Shown here piece by piece: positions 1-8,446 of a stretch of 64,000 bases of DNA; the stretch's first letter is position 1; every line of letters starts with the position of its first letter. The stretch is from Alkalibacillus silvisoli. GTDB lineage: Bacteria; Bacillota; Bacilli; Bacillales; Alkalibacillaceae. The position numbers and the translations under genes were made by a program. The notes under the pieces are model-generated. The model was not told the DNA's origin and searched no databases. It saw only the letters and a list, made by a program, of their open reading frames with translations. The stretch covers positions 1-64,000 of the forward strand of contig NZ_BAAACZ010000002.1 in the NCBI RefSeq assembly GCF_039521975.1, given 5' to 3'.

Positions 1-103
1 ATCCGATTTAAACACCAGTTGTTTTTAAACTATTAAGAAAGTAATTCCACTATATATTCCGAAGACCCATCATTATAAAATAACGAAACGACTATTAAGA
101 ATT

Positions 104-925
104 ATGAGAAGAGCTGAAGAGAGTATAGATCAATTAGGCATTAATGCTTTAACAACGATTGATCTATTTATAGCTTTCCAAAATGAAAGAGATGGAGCAC
201 TTGGTGAGGTTGCTAATAAAGTTAATGTTGACCTAGAAAAGTTAGCAAGGATGAGAGATGAAGAACTTGAACAAGTAAGTAATTATAATATTTTCAATGA
301 GAAAGTATCAAGTGAGGTATTAACCGTTTTTGAAGCGGCCTATGAATATATGAGGCGGTACAATCAAGTCTTCTTGAACGAGGGGCATGTCCTTAAAGCT
401 TTAATAAGAGAATCAAGTGTGATTAATCAGCATGTGTCTGATGAAGACAAAAAGTTATTGTTAACGTTGGGGACTAGTTCAAGAGATATGATTACATATT
501 TAGGGGACTATCAATTCCCATCAATTCATGATTTAAACATTCAAAGGGTTGAACATGTAGATCAACACGATTTAGTAATGTTTGTTAGAAACGAGTTTTC
601 GCAGGAATGGTCAGATACAATCGAACAAGGCCTTTCAATGAATCAAACATCTTTTTATGTTGCATATGATGACGATAATAGCTTAATAGGCTTTGCCGCA
701 TACGATGTTTTTGAAGGCAAGAAAGGTTACATAGGTCCAATAGGCGTAATCACTTCTAACAGAACAAGTGGTGTAGGGTATGCATTACTTCATTATTGTT
801 TGAAAGATATGAAACAGATTGGTTATGCGTATGCTGTAATTGGTGGTGCAGGGCCAATTGAGTTTTTTGAAAAGGCTTGTCGTGCAGTTGTCATTCCATC
901 AACTTATACTAAAAATGAGGTGTGA
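104..925 (+). CDS. Clp_N-like domain fused to GNAT acetyltransferase
   Basis: The C-terminal half (about residues 145-273) reads as a GNAT N-acetyltransferase. It has a beta-strand followed by the acetyl-CoA loop NRTSGVGYALL and the typical late FFEKAC helix. The first ~115 residues look like the two-repeat Clp N-terminal domain; AAYEYMRRYNQVFLNEGHVL resembles the second Clp_N repeat. No Shine-Dalgarno precedes ATG 104. The frame stays open back to the stop at 26-28, and the upstream codons would supply the missing first Clp_N helix. The true start may therefore lie upstream at a weak codon, or the 5' end may be damaged. The stop overlaps the leader of the next gene, which suggests coupling. 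The substrate is unknown. GNAT is secure; the Clp_N assignment is inferred from pattern. Confidence 0.7.
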   Translation: MRRAEESIDQLGINALTTIDLFIAFQNERDGALGEVANKVNVDLEKLARMRDEELEQVSNYNIFNEKVSSEVLTVFEAAYEYMRRYNQVFLNEGHVLKALIRESSVINQHVSDEDKKLLLTLGTSSRDMITYLGDYQFPSIHDLNIQRVEHVDQHDLVMFVRNEFSQEWSDTIEQGLSMNQTSFYVAYDDDNSLIGFAAYDVFEGKKGYIGPIGVITSNRTSGVGYALLHYCLKDMKQIGYAYAVIGGAGPIEFFEKACRAVVIPSTYTKNEV

Positions 926-928
926 ACT

Positions 929-1390
929 GTGACCAAGTTACAAACCCATGGTGTCGAGTTTGTGAGTTTTGTTGAAGTTGCTGAAGCTCAAATAGACCAA
1001 TACGAACCGGTTAGAGGCTCATATGCTATCATCAACTGCCAAAGTAAACTTTTAATCTGTTATAACATTTGGCGTAAGCAATGGGAGTTCCCAGCTGGTG
1101 GTCGAGAAGGTGAGGAAACTCCAAAGGATTGTGCAAAACGAGAACTTTATGAAGAAACGGGTCAAGAGGTTAAGGACCTCACGTTTAAAGGACTTTTGAA
1201 ATCAAAAGTTATAAAGAGTGGAGCCGTTAAGTACAACCCGGTATATTATGGTGAAATATAAGAATTGCAGCCATTTAAACAAAATGAAGAAACATCTGAC
1301 ATAATGCTATGGGATGGTGAAGGAAAAATAGAGTGTTTTGATGCGGTTTATTTTAATTTATTAGATTATATCATCGTAGGTGCTGATTAA
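929..1390 (+). pseudogene. NUDIX hydrolase interrupted by an in-frame TAA
   Basis: A GTG start at 929 follows a GAGGTG ribosome site that overlaps the end of the previous gene. The first 110 codons carry the NUDIX fold entry and box (GGREGEETPKDCAKRELYEE then TG), so the catalytic REXXEE motif is intact. The frame stops at TAA 1259-1261. The same frame then continues with sense codons to 1390 and encodes the usual NUDIX C-terminus, including the ETSDIMLWD segment. The reading is therefore a full-length ~153-codon gene split by a premature stop. It may be a pseudogene, a sequencing error or, less likely, readthrough. NUDIX enzymes hydrolyse nucleoside diphosphate-linked substrates; the specific substrate cannot be told. 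Confidence 0.75.
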
Positions 1391-1424
1391 GTGAATGTAA
1401 AATATGCATGCTGCGACAAGGCTT

Positions 1425-1452
1425 AACGTGTGTATTCTCACACGTTTTTTTT
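1425..1452 (+). terminator. Rho-independent terminator after the NUDIX gene
   Basis: An 8-bp stem, AACGTGTG (1425-1432) with CACACGTT (1439-1446), has a 6-nt loop and runs into a T-tract. It ends the GNAT/NUDIX transcript. Confidence 0.8.
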
Positions 1453-1555
1453 ATTTTCTAGGAAACTTATTGAGCTTCTGTCATACAATGGTTAGTAGAA
1501 AATTAAAGCCGAGTATACAGGTATGTTATGAAAGGTTTGTGGAAGGAGATCGAAG

Positions 1556-2716
1556 TTGAAGGTTTATAAATGGTGGATCAGTTTATGTTTGATGATGTTC
1601 ATGGTTTTAGCAGCATGCCAAGGTGAAGAGCCAGAGGTAGAAGAACAAGGAGAAAGTGTAGAAGAAGATGCAGAAGAGGAAGAGGTCACTGCTCAAAAGG
1701 ATGAGCGGCCACAGTATGAAGTATGGATAGCAGATCAAGGAGCAAATGAAATCCATATTATTGACGGTGCTACACACGAGATTGTCGATATGATTGATTT
1801 TGGAGATGTTGGAGATAAACCACATATGCTTGTCTTTGATGAAGCCGGTGAATATGGGTATTCAGCTAATATGGGATCAGGTACAGTTTCTGTGATTAGT
1901 GCGGAAGATCGTGAAGTCTTAACTACGCTTGAAACTGATGAAGGTGCTCACGCAGCTGTACCAAGTCCTGATGGGGAACGTGTTTTTGTAGCGAATACAC
2001 CAGGTGAATCAATGACGGAAATTTTAATTGATCATGAGAATGAGAAGTATGTCGTTGATCGTCACTTAGACTTAACTGAAGTTGAAATGTTACAGGATGA
2101 AGAGGAGTTTCCTAATCAAAGTCCAATTTGTTTAGAATACACAGAGGATAGTAGTAAAGCTTATGTGACGCTAGGTGGCGGTGGATTGTTTATCATGGAC
2201 GTTGAAGAGTTCGAAGTCATTAAGGCGTTCGGAAAATCAGAAGTTGGACCACATGGTTGTGGAACAATCTTGTCACCAGATGGACAGCAAATGTTCGTAA
2301 ATTCTGGTTCTACTGAGCTCGCTGAATATTATGTGTTCGACATTGAAACAGATGAGTTAATCTATACAGGTGAAACGGGTGGCATTGATGCACATGGTGT
2401 TCAGTTTACGCCTGATGATGAATATTTATGGATGGTAAATCGCGTGACGGATGATGCTGCAATCATTGATCCTGAAAGTTTTGAAGTGGTTGAACAAGTT
2501 GAATTTGTAGGCGAGGCACCTGACTTGCTTGTGTTCAGCCCTGATGGTAAGTATGCTTATATTTCATTACGTGGTCCTGAACCAGCAACAGGCACGCATG
2601 ATATGGCTGGAGATACGCCAGGTGTTGCCATTATTGATGTTGAAACGAAAGAAAAGATTGACTTGATTGAACTAGAAGGCGACCCACATGGAATTGATTT
2701 AAGAGTATTAGATTGA
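1556..2716 (+). CDS. Beta-propeller (YVTN-type) lipoprotein
   Basis: The start is TTG at 1556, chosen because GGAAGGAG (1541-1548) sits at the right distance. Residues 1-20 form a lipoprotein signal with lipobox LAAC, followed by a very acidic linker to about residue 45. The rest (about 50-386) is a repeated pattern of HIIDG, VSVIS, VFVAN and AAIID strands and DGE/DGK/DGQ turns, typical of a seven-bladed YVTN/lactonase-like propeller. It should be anchored to the outer face of the membrane. Such proteins bind ligands or partners; no catalytic residues can be singled out. It appears monocistronic, ending in a shared terminator. The acidic linker fits a salt-adapted organism. Confidence 0.8.
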   Translation: MKVYKWWISLCLMMFMVLAACQGEEPEVEEQGESVEEDAEEEEVTAQKDERPQYEVWIADQGANEIHIIDGATHEIVDMIDFGDVGDKPHMLVFDEAGEYGYSANMGSGTVSVISAEDREVLTTLETDEGAHAAVPSPDGERVFVANTPGESMTEILIDHENEKYVVDRHLDLTEVEMLQDEEEFPNQSPICLEYTEDSSKAYVTLGGGGLFIMDVEEFEVIKAFGKSEVGPHGCGTILSPDGQQMFVNSGSTELAEYYVFDIETDELIYTGETGGIDAHGVQFTPDDEYLWMVNRVTDDAAIIDPESFEVVEQVEFVGEAPDLLVFSPDGKYAYISLRGPEPATGTHDMAGDTPGVAIIDVETKEKIDLIELEGDPHGIDLRVLD

Positions 2717-2738
2717 ACAATATATTTTCTTATTATGT

Positions 2739-2770
2739 AAAACACCCCAGCGTTTAAGCTGAGGTGTTTT
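2739..2770. terminator. Bidirectional terminator between converging genes
   Basis: The 13-bp stem AAAACACCCCAGC/GCTGAGGTGTTTT has one mismatch and a 6-nt loop. A and T runs on both sides serve the lipoprotein gene (+) and the SNF2 gene (-). Confidence 0.85.
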
Positions 2771-2771
2771 A

Positions 2772-5700
2772 TTATACGTTTAATAATTCACGAATATCTT
2801 GTTCACTAAGGCTTTGGAATGTCGTTTCACCTGGTTGTATGATGTTTTCGATTAATTCACGTTTCCTTTGTTGTAAGGAGTGTATTTTCTCTTCAATTGT
2901 CCCTTTCGTAATCAGACGAAAGACTTGGACGACGTTTTGTTGACCCATTCGATGGGCACGTCCTGCAGCCTGTTCCTCAACTGCTGGGTTCCACCAAAGG
3001 TCATATAAAATGACAGTATCGGCACCAGTTAAGTTTAAGCCTGTGCCACCAGCTTTTAATGAAATTAAGAAAATATCTTTTTCACCTTCATTAAAGCGAT
3101 TAACCATTTCGACCCGTTCTTTTGATGGTGTTTGTCCATCAAGATAAAAAACATCTTTTCCTGTTTCACTTAACTTATCATGAATGATCTGAAGCATGCT
3201 TGAGAATTGTGAAAAGATTAACATGCGTTGTCCGTTTTCCCGAGATGTTTCAACCATTTCAAGAAGTTGGTTAAGTTTGCCAGATTCCCCGTCATAGTCT
3301 TCGATGAACAAAGAAGGGTGACAACAGAGCTGACGTAAACGAGTCAAGCCAGCTAATATTTTCATTCGATTTTTCTGGAAACCTTCAGTTGATAACGCGT
3401 TAACAGCTTCTCCTTGTATTTTCTCAAGGTAACCTAGGTAGAGTTGCTTTTGATTAGTAGTTAATTCAGAATGTTGTACAGTCTCAATTTTATCAGGTAA
3501 TTCTGTTAGTACATCTTGCTTAATCCGCCTTAATATAAATGGACGGCTCATCCTCGATATTTGATCTTCTGGTAAGTTGCGAAATTCCTTTTTAACTGGA
3601 AAGAAACCAGGTAAAATAACATCAAAAATCGACCATAATTCGTCTAATGAGTTTTCGATTGGTGTACCACTTAATGCAAAGCGTTTACTAGCTCGAATAG
3701 CTCTAACGGCTTTTGATTGTTTCGTTAAATTATTTTTAATCGCTTGGGCTTCATCTAATATTAACGTTGAAAATTGTAAGAAACCGTATTGTTCAACATC
3801 TTGCCTTACTAATGGATAAGATGTAATGATAACATCAAATTCGTCCACTTCTTTTAACAACATTTCTCGTTCATAAACACTTCCGTGAATGACTTTAACC
3901 ATCATAGTCGGGGCAAATTTCTCAAATTCAGCCTGCCAATTATAAACTAAGGAGGCAGGAGCTACGATGATCGCTGGTTTGTCTAAGTCCGGATTATTTT
4001 CTTTTTCAGATAATAGAAAAGCAATACTTTGTAATGTTTTACCTAACCCCATGTCATCTGCCAATATGCCTCCAAAGTGATAACGACTAAGTGACTTCAT
4101 CCATTGAAAACCGACTTTTTGATACTCACGTAAGTCTGCTTTAAGTGATTTAGGAATTGGCGCTTCAAAAGTCTCTGGGTTTTTAATGTCTTTAATGAGT
4201 TGTTCGAATGCATGATTATATTTAGTTTTTAACCCTTGAGAAATCTCATCGATTTGTAGTCCTCGATAAGCAGGTAATTGAAGCGATCCTTCATTTAAAT
4301 CACTTGAGTTTAAGCGTAATTCATTAAATAGATGAGACATTTGTGTAAACGATTCGTCCTCAAGTGGGACAAATGCCCCATTAGGTAAGCGGTAATATCG
4401 TTTCTTTTCAATTACAGACTGGATGATCTGGCTAATCTCACTTTGATCAATATCACCTAAGTCAAAATCGATTTCTAAAAAGTTCTCACCTGAATCAAGT
4501 TCCACATTCACAGATGGGTAATCTAAGTTATCAAGTAACATACTTTTAACTGATTGCGTTAAATATATATCCATTTGCTCTTCTAATTGAGGCAATACCT
4601 CATATAAAAAGGTAAAAATATTCTCTTCATCATCTAAGTATAGCTCTTGGCCATTGAATTTAAATGAAGCGTGTTCAATTACGTTCATAACTTGGCTTTC
4701 TTTAGAAACGTCTCGAATTAATATTTTCTCAGAGTCTTGTGTTTGATTAGAATCAGACTGCATCGGGTCAATGATGATGTCGTCATATTTATAATGGACA
4801 GTTGCTGTTAAACGTTCATCTTCTCGGTCAAGGTGCATTTTAGCTTGAAGCGGCGGATTGATAATAGATTCCGTCACTTGACTAGACATATTAACATCGC
4901 CAATTTCCTCTAAGCTAGGGACAACATGGGATAAGAACGAATCGACTTGCTGTTGATTGATTGGAATGGAATGTTGGCGCGTTCTGTATAGTAATTTAAA
5001 TAGGTCGTCCATAATATTTTTCTGTTTTTCATTAAGTTTGTAAAAGTTTTGGTCTTCTTTAATAATGCCGTAAGCTTTAAAATATTGAATGTCATAAAAA
5101 TCTTCTAAAGCTAGTTCATACCCTTCTTCGCCTCTATCTAATGAAAAGTGAAGGGGTGAGTCTTCTTCAATCCAATTGATTTCGTTAAAAGATTCAAAAC
5201 CATCTTCAAATTTGCAATTACGCTTAGCTAGTGCAGGCATTATTTGTCCAGCAACTAAAGGTGGAATCGTCATCCCTTTTTGACTAGGTGGTGATTGAAA
5301 GCTACTTTCATGAAATACGTCATTTCGGTACATATCTAGTAAAAGGTTTACGACTTCCTGGTCTTCTTCTGAAAATTGATGTACTTCAGGGTCATAGCTA
5401 AATTTAGGTGTGAAGAAATGTTCTTTGCTTGCATTAACACTTTCTAAAAATCTCTTTAAGTTCTTGACAACATAAGTACGTTCAACACCCACTTTCATCT
5501 CGATTGAAAGGGTATCTCCTTGAAACCACTGGATGTGTGGTTTAAGAGTGAACTCAGCTTTTAGGACTTCTTTATAATTGATCTTCTCATTGTTTGAATG
5601 AAGCTGATTGGATAATAGATTAATCATTTCTTCGGAATAGTCTCTATAATTCGGACGTTTAGTATTACGAAAATTATCCAGTGTATCATTAAAGCTTTTA

Positions 5701-5996
5701 GGATGCTGTTGATCGGGTTCTTCTTCAGTTTCATTAGCAATTCTAATTAAAACGGCGACAGTATGTTTGCACCTTTCATATTGTTTATGGGCAGGGCAGC
5801 TACAAGAATAGGATAATGAACTCCCCTCTATCCTTACGCTAAGATTGTAAAGTTCACTTCCCTCTACGAAAGCGTGCCAAACGCCGCTCAATTTGTTGTA
5901 ATCTAGGCTACTTATTTTTCCGCGATTATAGTAGTTTAACCCTCTTTGGTAGACTGCACTGGGAAATAAATCTTTAATGGATTGTCTAGTTAACAT
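2772..5996 (-). CDS. SWIM zinc-finger SNF2 family DNA helicase/ATPase
   Basis: The 1,074-residue protein opens with a SWIM zinc finger (CSCP...CKH, about residues 60-80). A long family-specific middle follows, then a complete SNF2 ATPase core: Walker A DDMGLGKT near residue 645, DEAQ box, SGTPIENSLDELWS motif III, and AAGRAHRMGQ as motif VI near the C-terminus. It is a superfamily 2 translocase expected to remodel protein-DNA or nucleic-acid complexes using ATP. In B. subtilis this architecture is seen in YwqA-like proteins. All helicase motifs are intact and no frameshift is visible. It stands alone on the minus strand, so the context says little about its partner. Confidence 0.92.
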   Translation of the reverse strand: MLTRQSIKDLFPSAVYQRGLNYYNRGKISSLDYNKLSGVWHAFVEGSELYNLSVRIEGSSLSYSCSCPAHKQYERCKHTVAVLIRIANETEEEPDQQHPKSFNDTLDNFRNTKRPNYRDYSEEMINLLSNQLHSNNEKINYKEVLKAEFTLKPHIQWFQGDTLSIEMKVGVERTYVVKNLKRFLESVNASKEHFFTPKFSYDPEVHQFSEEDQEVVNLLLDMYRNDVFHESSFQSPPSQKGMTIPPLVAGQIMPALAKRNCKFEDGFESFNEINWIEEDSPLHFSLDRGEEGYELALEDFYDIQYFKAYGIIKEDQNFYKLNEKQKNIMDDLFKLLYRTRQHSIPINQQQVDSFLSHVVPSLEEIGDVNMSSQVTESIINPPLQAKMHLDREDERLTATVHYKYDDIIIDPMQSDSNQTQDSEKILIRDVSKESQVMNVIEHASFKFNGQELYLDDEENIFTFLYEVLPQLEEQMDIYLTQSVKSMLLDNLDYPSVNVELDSGENFLEIDFDLGDIDQSEISQIIQSVIEKKRYYRLPNGAFVPLEDESFTQMSHLFNELRLNSSDLNEGSLQLPAYRGLQIDEISQGLKTKYNHAFEQLIKDIKNPETFEAPIPKSLKADLREYQKVGFQWMKSLSRYHFGGILADDMGLGKTLQSIAFLLSEKENNPDLDKPAIIVAPASLVYNWQAEFEKFAPTMMVKVIHGSVYEREMLLKEVDEFDVIITSYPLVRQDVEQYGFLQFSTLILDEAQAIKNNLTKQSKAVRAIRASKRFALSGTPIENSLDELWSIFDVILPGFFPVKKEFRNLPEDQISRMSRPFILRRIKQDVLTELPDKIETVQHSELTTNQKQLYLGYLEKIQGEAVNALSTEGFQKNRMKILAGLTRLRQLCCHPSLFIEDYDGESGKLNQLLEMVETSRENGQRMLIFSQFSSMLQIIHDKLSETGKDVFYLDGQTPSKERVEMVNRFNEGEKDIFLISLKAGGTGLNLTGADTVILYDLWWNPAVEEQAAGRAHRMGQQNVVQVFRLITKGTIEEKIHSLQQRKRELIENIIQPGETTFQSLSEQDIRELLNV

Positions 5997-6141
5997 AACC
6001 GATCATTCCTCTATTCTATTTAACTCGTAAGCTTAAAAAATATTTTACATTATCATATCATTAATAGTCTTGCCTTAATATCTATTTATCATAACAATCC
6101 ATACAAACAATTTGAATAGAATTTAGAAAAGAAGGCACAAA

Positions 6142-6170
6142 AAAGAACAAGCGTTTTTCGCTTGTTCTTT
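6142..6170 (-). terminator. Terminator of dapA
   Basis: A 12-bp perfect stem, AAAGAACAAGCG/CGCTTGTTCTTT, has a 5-nt loop. On the minus strand a U-run follows it directly after the dapA stop codon. Confidence 0.9.
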
Positions 6171-6173
6171 TAA

Positions 6174-7064
6174 TTACCCTACATCTTGTTGTGTTTTGTA
6201 TTCGTCAATTAACAGAGTTAGTGACGCGCGCTCTGTATCGTTTAATGGGATGAGTGGTAAGCGAACACTTCCAACTGGTATACCAAGCTGGTTAAGGGCT
6301 TCTTTTACTGGTGTTGGACTTGGTGCTTGGAACATCGCGTTCATAAACGGTACGATATAACCATGCATTCTTGAAGCGTGAGCCACATCGCCATTACGTA
6401 AAGCGTTCAGCATTTGTTGCATTTCTTTACCAATGATGTGAGCTGAAACAGACACAACACCTACACCGCCCACTGCAACTGTTGGTAATGTTTGATTATC
6501 TTCACCTGTATATAGAGTGAAGTCTTCACTGGTGTTGTTAACAATTGCTGTTACTTGCCCTAAGTCGCCACTTGCTTCTTTAACAGACACAATGTTATCA
6601 ATCTGAGATAGGCGAATAATCGTATCAGAAGTCATGCCAACTGCACTGCGTCCTGGTATGTTATATAACATAACTGGAAGATTAATGTTATTTGCAATCG
6701 TACTGAAATGTTGATACATGCCCTCTTGAGAAGGCTTGTTATAGTATGGTGTAACAAGCATAACTGCATCTACACCAATTGTTTCTGCTTCTTGTGATAG
6801 TTCAACAGAAGCTTTTGTGTTGTTTGAACCTGTACCTGCAATGACAGGAACGCGTCCATTAACTTCTTCTACAGCTAGGCGGAATAACTGTAATTTCTCC
6901 TCATGTGTTAATGTCGGAGATTCACCAGTCGTCCCTGCAATCACTAAACCATCTGATCCATTTGCAATTAAATGGTTGATTAGATTTCTCGTTGCATCGA
7001 AATCAATTTCACCGTTTTGTGCGAATGGGGTTACCATCGCTGTAATGACTTGACCAAAATTCAT
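6174..7064 (-). CDS. dapA: 4-hydroxy-tetrahydrodipicolinate synthase
   Basis: DapA condenses pyruvate with aspartate semialdehyde, the first committed step toward diaminopimelate and lysine (and dipicolinate in spores). Residues match the family: the TT pair at 45-46, Tyr134 in LYNIPGRSA, Arg139, and the Schiff-base Lys162 in SVKEASGDLG. The start is ATG at 7064 (MNFGQV...), giving 296 residues, the usual length, with AAGGGTG upstream. A longer open frame reaching 7226 is rejected because it runs through the lysine riboswitch and its terminator. The gene is monocistronic and should be switched off when lysine is abundant. Confidence 0.95.
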   Translation of the reverse strand: MNFGQVITAMVTPFAQNGEIDFDATRNLINHLIANGSDGLVIAGTTGESPTLTHEEKLQLFRLAVEEVNGRVPVIAGTGSNNTKASVELSQEAETIGVDAVMLVTPYYNKPSQEGMYQHFSTIANNINLPVMLYNIPGRSAVGMTSDTIIRLSQIDNIVSVKEASGDLGQVTAIVNNTSEDFTLYTGEDNQTLPTVAVGGVGVVSVSAHIIGKEMQQMLNALRNGDVAHASRMHGYIVPFMNAMFQAPSPTPVKEALNQLGIPVGSVRLPLIPLNDTERASLTLLIDEYKTQQDVG

Positions 7065-7126
7065 TATACACACACACCCTTTTCTATAAAAAATTAAGCT
7101 TAGTTCACCTCTAGGTGTGGAGGACC

Positions 7127-7160
7127 AAAAAAGCAACAACGAGAGGGCTCGCTGTTGCTT
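7127..7160 (-). terminator. Riboswitch-controlled intrinsic terminator in the dapA leader
   Basis: On the minus strand the stem AGCAACAGCGAG/CTCGTTGTTGCT has one G-U pair, a CCCT loop and six U. It lies between the lysine aptamer and the dapA start, as expected for the expression platform that aborts transcription when lysine is bound. Confidence 0.88.
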
Positions 7161-7185
7161 AAGAACGTCTGACAGTCCTAAGTCT

Positions 7186-7358
7186 AGATAGCCCTCCATA
7201 TAGTCTCCTATATGACAGCCCCGCATTTATTAAATAACAGAACCAGCCTCAAGAATGTGAGAGTTATTGAAGCTTCGGCAAATCCCCCTTTCCTTATGAA
7301 TCAAAAGAGCTCACTCTCTTCAACAAAAGTACTAATGGTCTTTGCACCTCTATCCTTA
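7186..7358 (-). promoter_or_regulatory. Lysine riboswitch (L box) upstream of dapA
   Basis: Read on the minus strand, the leader contains the hallmark L-box blocks in order: GATAGAGGTGC at the 5' end, AAGGGGGATTTGCCGAAGC in the middle, then GCTGG, GGGGCTGTCATATAGGAGAC, and the closing GGAGGGCTATC. GATAG at the 5' end pairs with CTATC at the 3' end to form helix P1. These match the known lysC/L-box aptamer of B. subtilis in order and spacing. The aptamer should bind lysine and favour the downstream terminator. Confidence 0.93.
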
Positions 7359-7552
7359 CTTTAAAAAATTTAAAATAAGAAAGATTATTTAATTACCTAC
7401 AATGTACCAAAGTAAATTAGAAAAAACAACCTAAAAAGCTTTAAATTTTAAATAAATATAAAGCTTCTTAGTTAACAATTAAGATGACATGTTGATAGGG
7501 GTCGTGATAATTGAGCGAACTTCATAGAAAGGTGCTCAGTTAGGGATATAGT

Positions 7553-7581
7553 TTGGCATATGTTTAAGGCTACTATATAAT
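7553..7581 (+). promoter_or_regulatory. SigA-type promoter of the HAD phosphatase gene
   Basis: TTGGCA (7553-7558) and a perfect TATAAT (7576-7581) are separated by exactly 17 bp. They lie 37 bp before the chosen start at 7619. Confidence 0.75.
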
Positions 7582-7618
7582 GATGATGGATTTCATTTTA
7601 GTTATTGGAGGCATAAAT

Positions 7619-8395
7619 ATGACAAATCGACATATCGTTTTCTTTGATATAGACGGTACTTTATTAGATGAAGCTAAAAATTTACCAGATTCAGCTAAGC
7701 AGGCTGTACAACAATTGAAAGCAAATGGACATGAGGTTGCGATCGCAACAGGTCGTGCACCATTTATGTATGAAGGTTTAAGAGACGAGTTAGGTATAGA
7801 TACATATATAAGCTTTAATGGGCAATATGTCGTTGTAGAAGGAGAGGTCATTTATAAAAATCCACTTGATGAATCTGCTCTTAATAAAATGGTAGAAGAT
7901 GCAAATGCCAATCATCATCCGGTTGTTTATATGGATCATTTAGATATGAAAGCAAATGTGGTTGAACATGATTATATTACAGAAAGCATTTCCTCACTTA
8001 AAATTGAACAACTCCCTACATTTGACCCAGAGTATAAAAATAGAGAGCTTTATCAAACTTTAATCTTTTGTAAAGAAGGGGAAGAAGAAGTTTATGAGCA
8101 GAAGTATCATAACTTTGATTTTATTCGTTGGCATGAGCTATCAACGGATGTAATCCCTGCTGGCGGGTCGAAAGCAGAAGGAATAGAGAAAGTCATTGAG
8201 AAATTAGGTATTCCTAAAGACAATGTTGCAACGTTTGGAGATTCCCTAAATGATCTTGAGATGTTGTCTCAATTTCCTTATGGTGTTGCAATGGGTAATG
8301 GACATGATTTGGCAAAAGAAAAAGCGAGCTATGAAACAAAGCCAGTTGATGATGATGGTGTCATGCATGGGTTGAAATCACTGAAGTTGATATAA
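7619..8395 (+). CDS. Cof-type HAD phosphatase
   Basis: This is a HAD superfamily IIB (Cof/YkrA-like) hydrolase. Motif I FFDIDGTLL has nucleophile Asp10 and Asp12, motif II is ATGR, the Lys of motif III lies in GGSKAEGIEKV, and motif IV is GDSLNDLEM. The C2-type cap lies between motifs II and III. Such enzymes dephosphorylate small sugar phosphates or cofactors; the exact substrate is unknown. The start is ATG 7619, with GGAGG at 7607-7611. An upstream in-frame ATG at 7580 overlaps the -10 box and is rejected. The resulting 258 residues suit the family. Confidence 0.9.
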   Translation: MTNRHIVFFDIDGTLLDEAKNLPDSAKQAVQQLKANGHEVAIATGRAPFMYEGLRDELGIDTYISFNGQYVVVEGEVIYKNPLDESALNKMVEDANANHHPVVYMDHLDMKANVVEHDYITESISSLKIEQLPTFDPEYKNRELYQTLIFCKEGEEEVYEQKYHNFDFIRWHELSTDVIPAGGSKAEGIEKVIEKLGIPKDNVATFGDSLNDLEMLSQFPYGVAMGNGHDLAKEKASYETKPVDDDGVMHGLKSLKLI

Positions 8396-8396
8396 G

Positions 8397-8428
8397 AAAG
8401 GAGTAGGAAATGTTTCCCGCTCCTTTTA
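8397..8428. terminator. Bidirectional terminator
   Basis: AAAGGAG (8397-8403) pairs with CTCCTTT (8420-8426), with an inner GGAAA/TTTCC helix. It separates the HAD gene (+) from the S9 peptidase gene (-). Confidence 0.75.
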
Positions 8429-8446
8429 AAGTTGATGAATTGAGGT

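Noticed and set aside
7065..7226. N-terminal extension of dapA by 54 residues
   Set aside because: The stretch coincides with part of the lysine riboswitch and its terminator; MNFGQV at 7064 has a ribosome site and gives the family's normal length.
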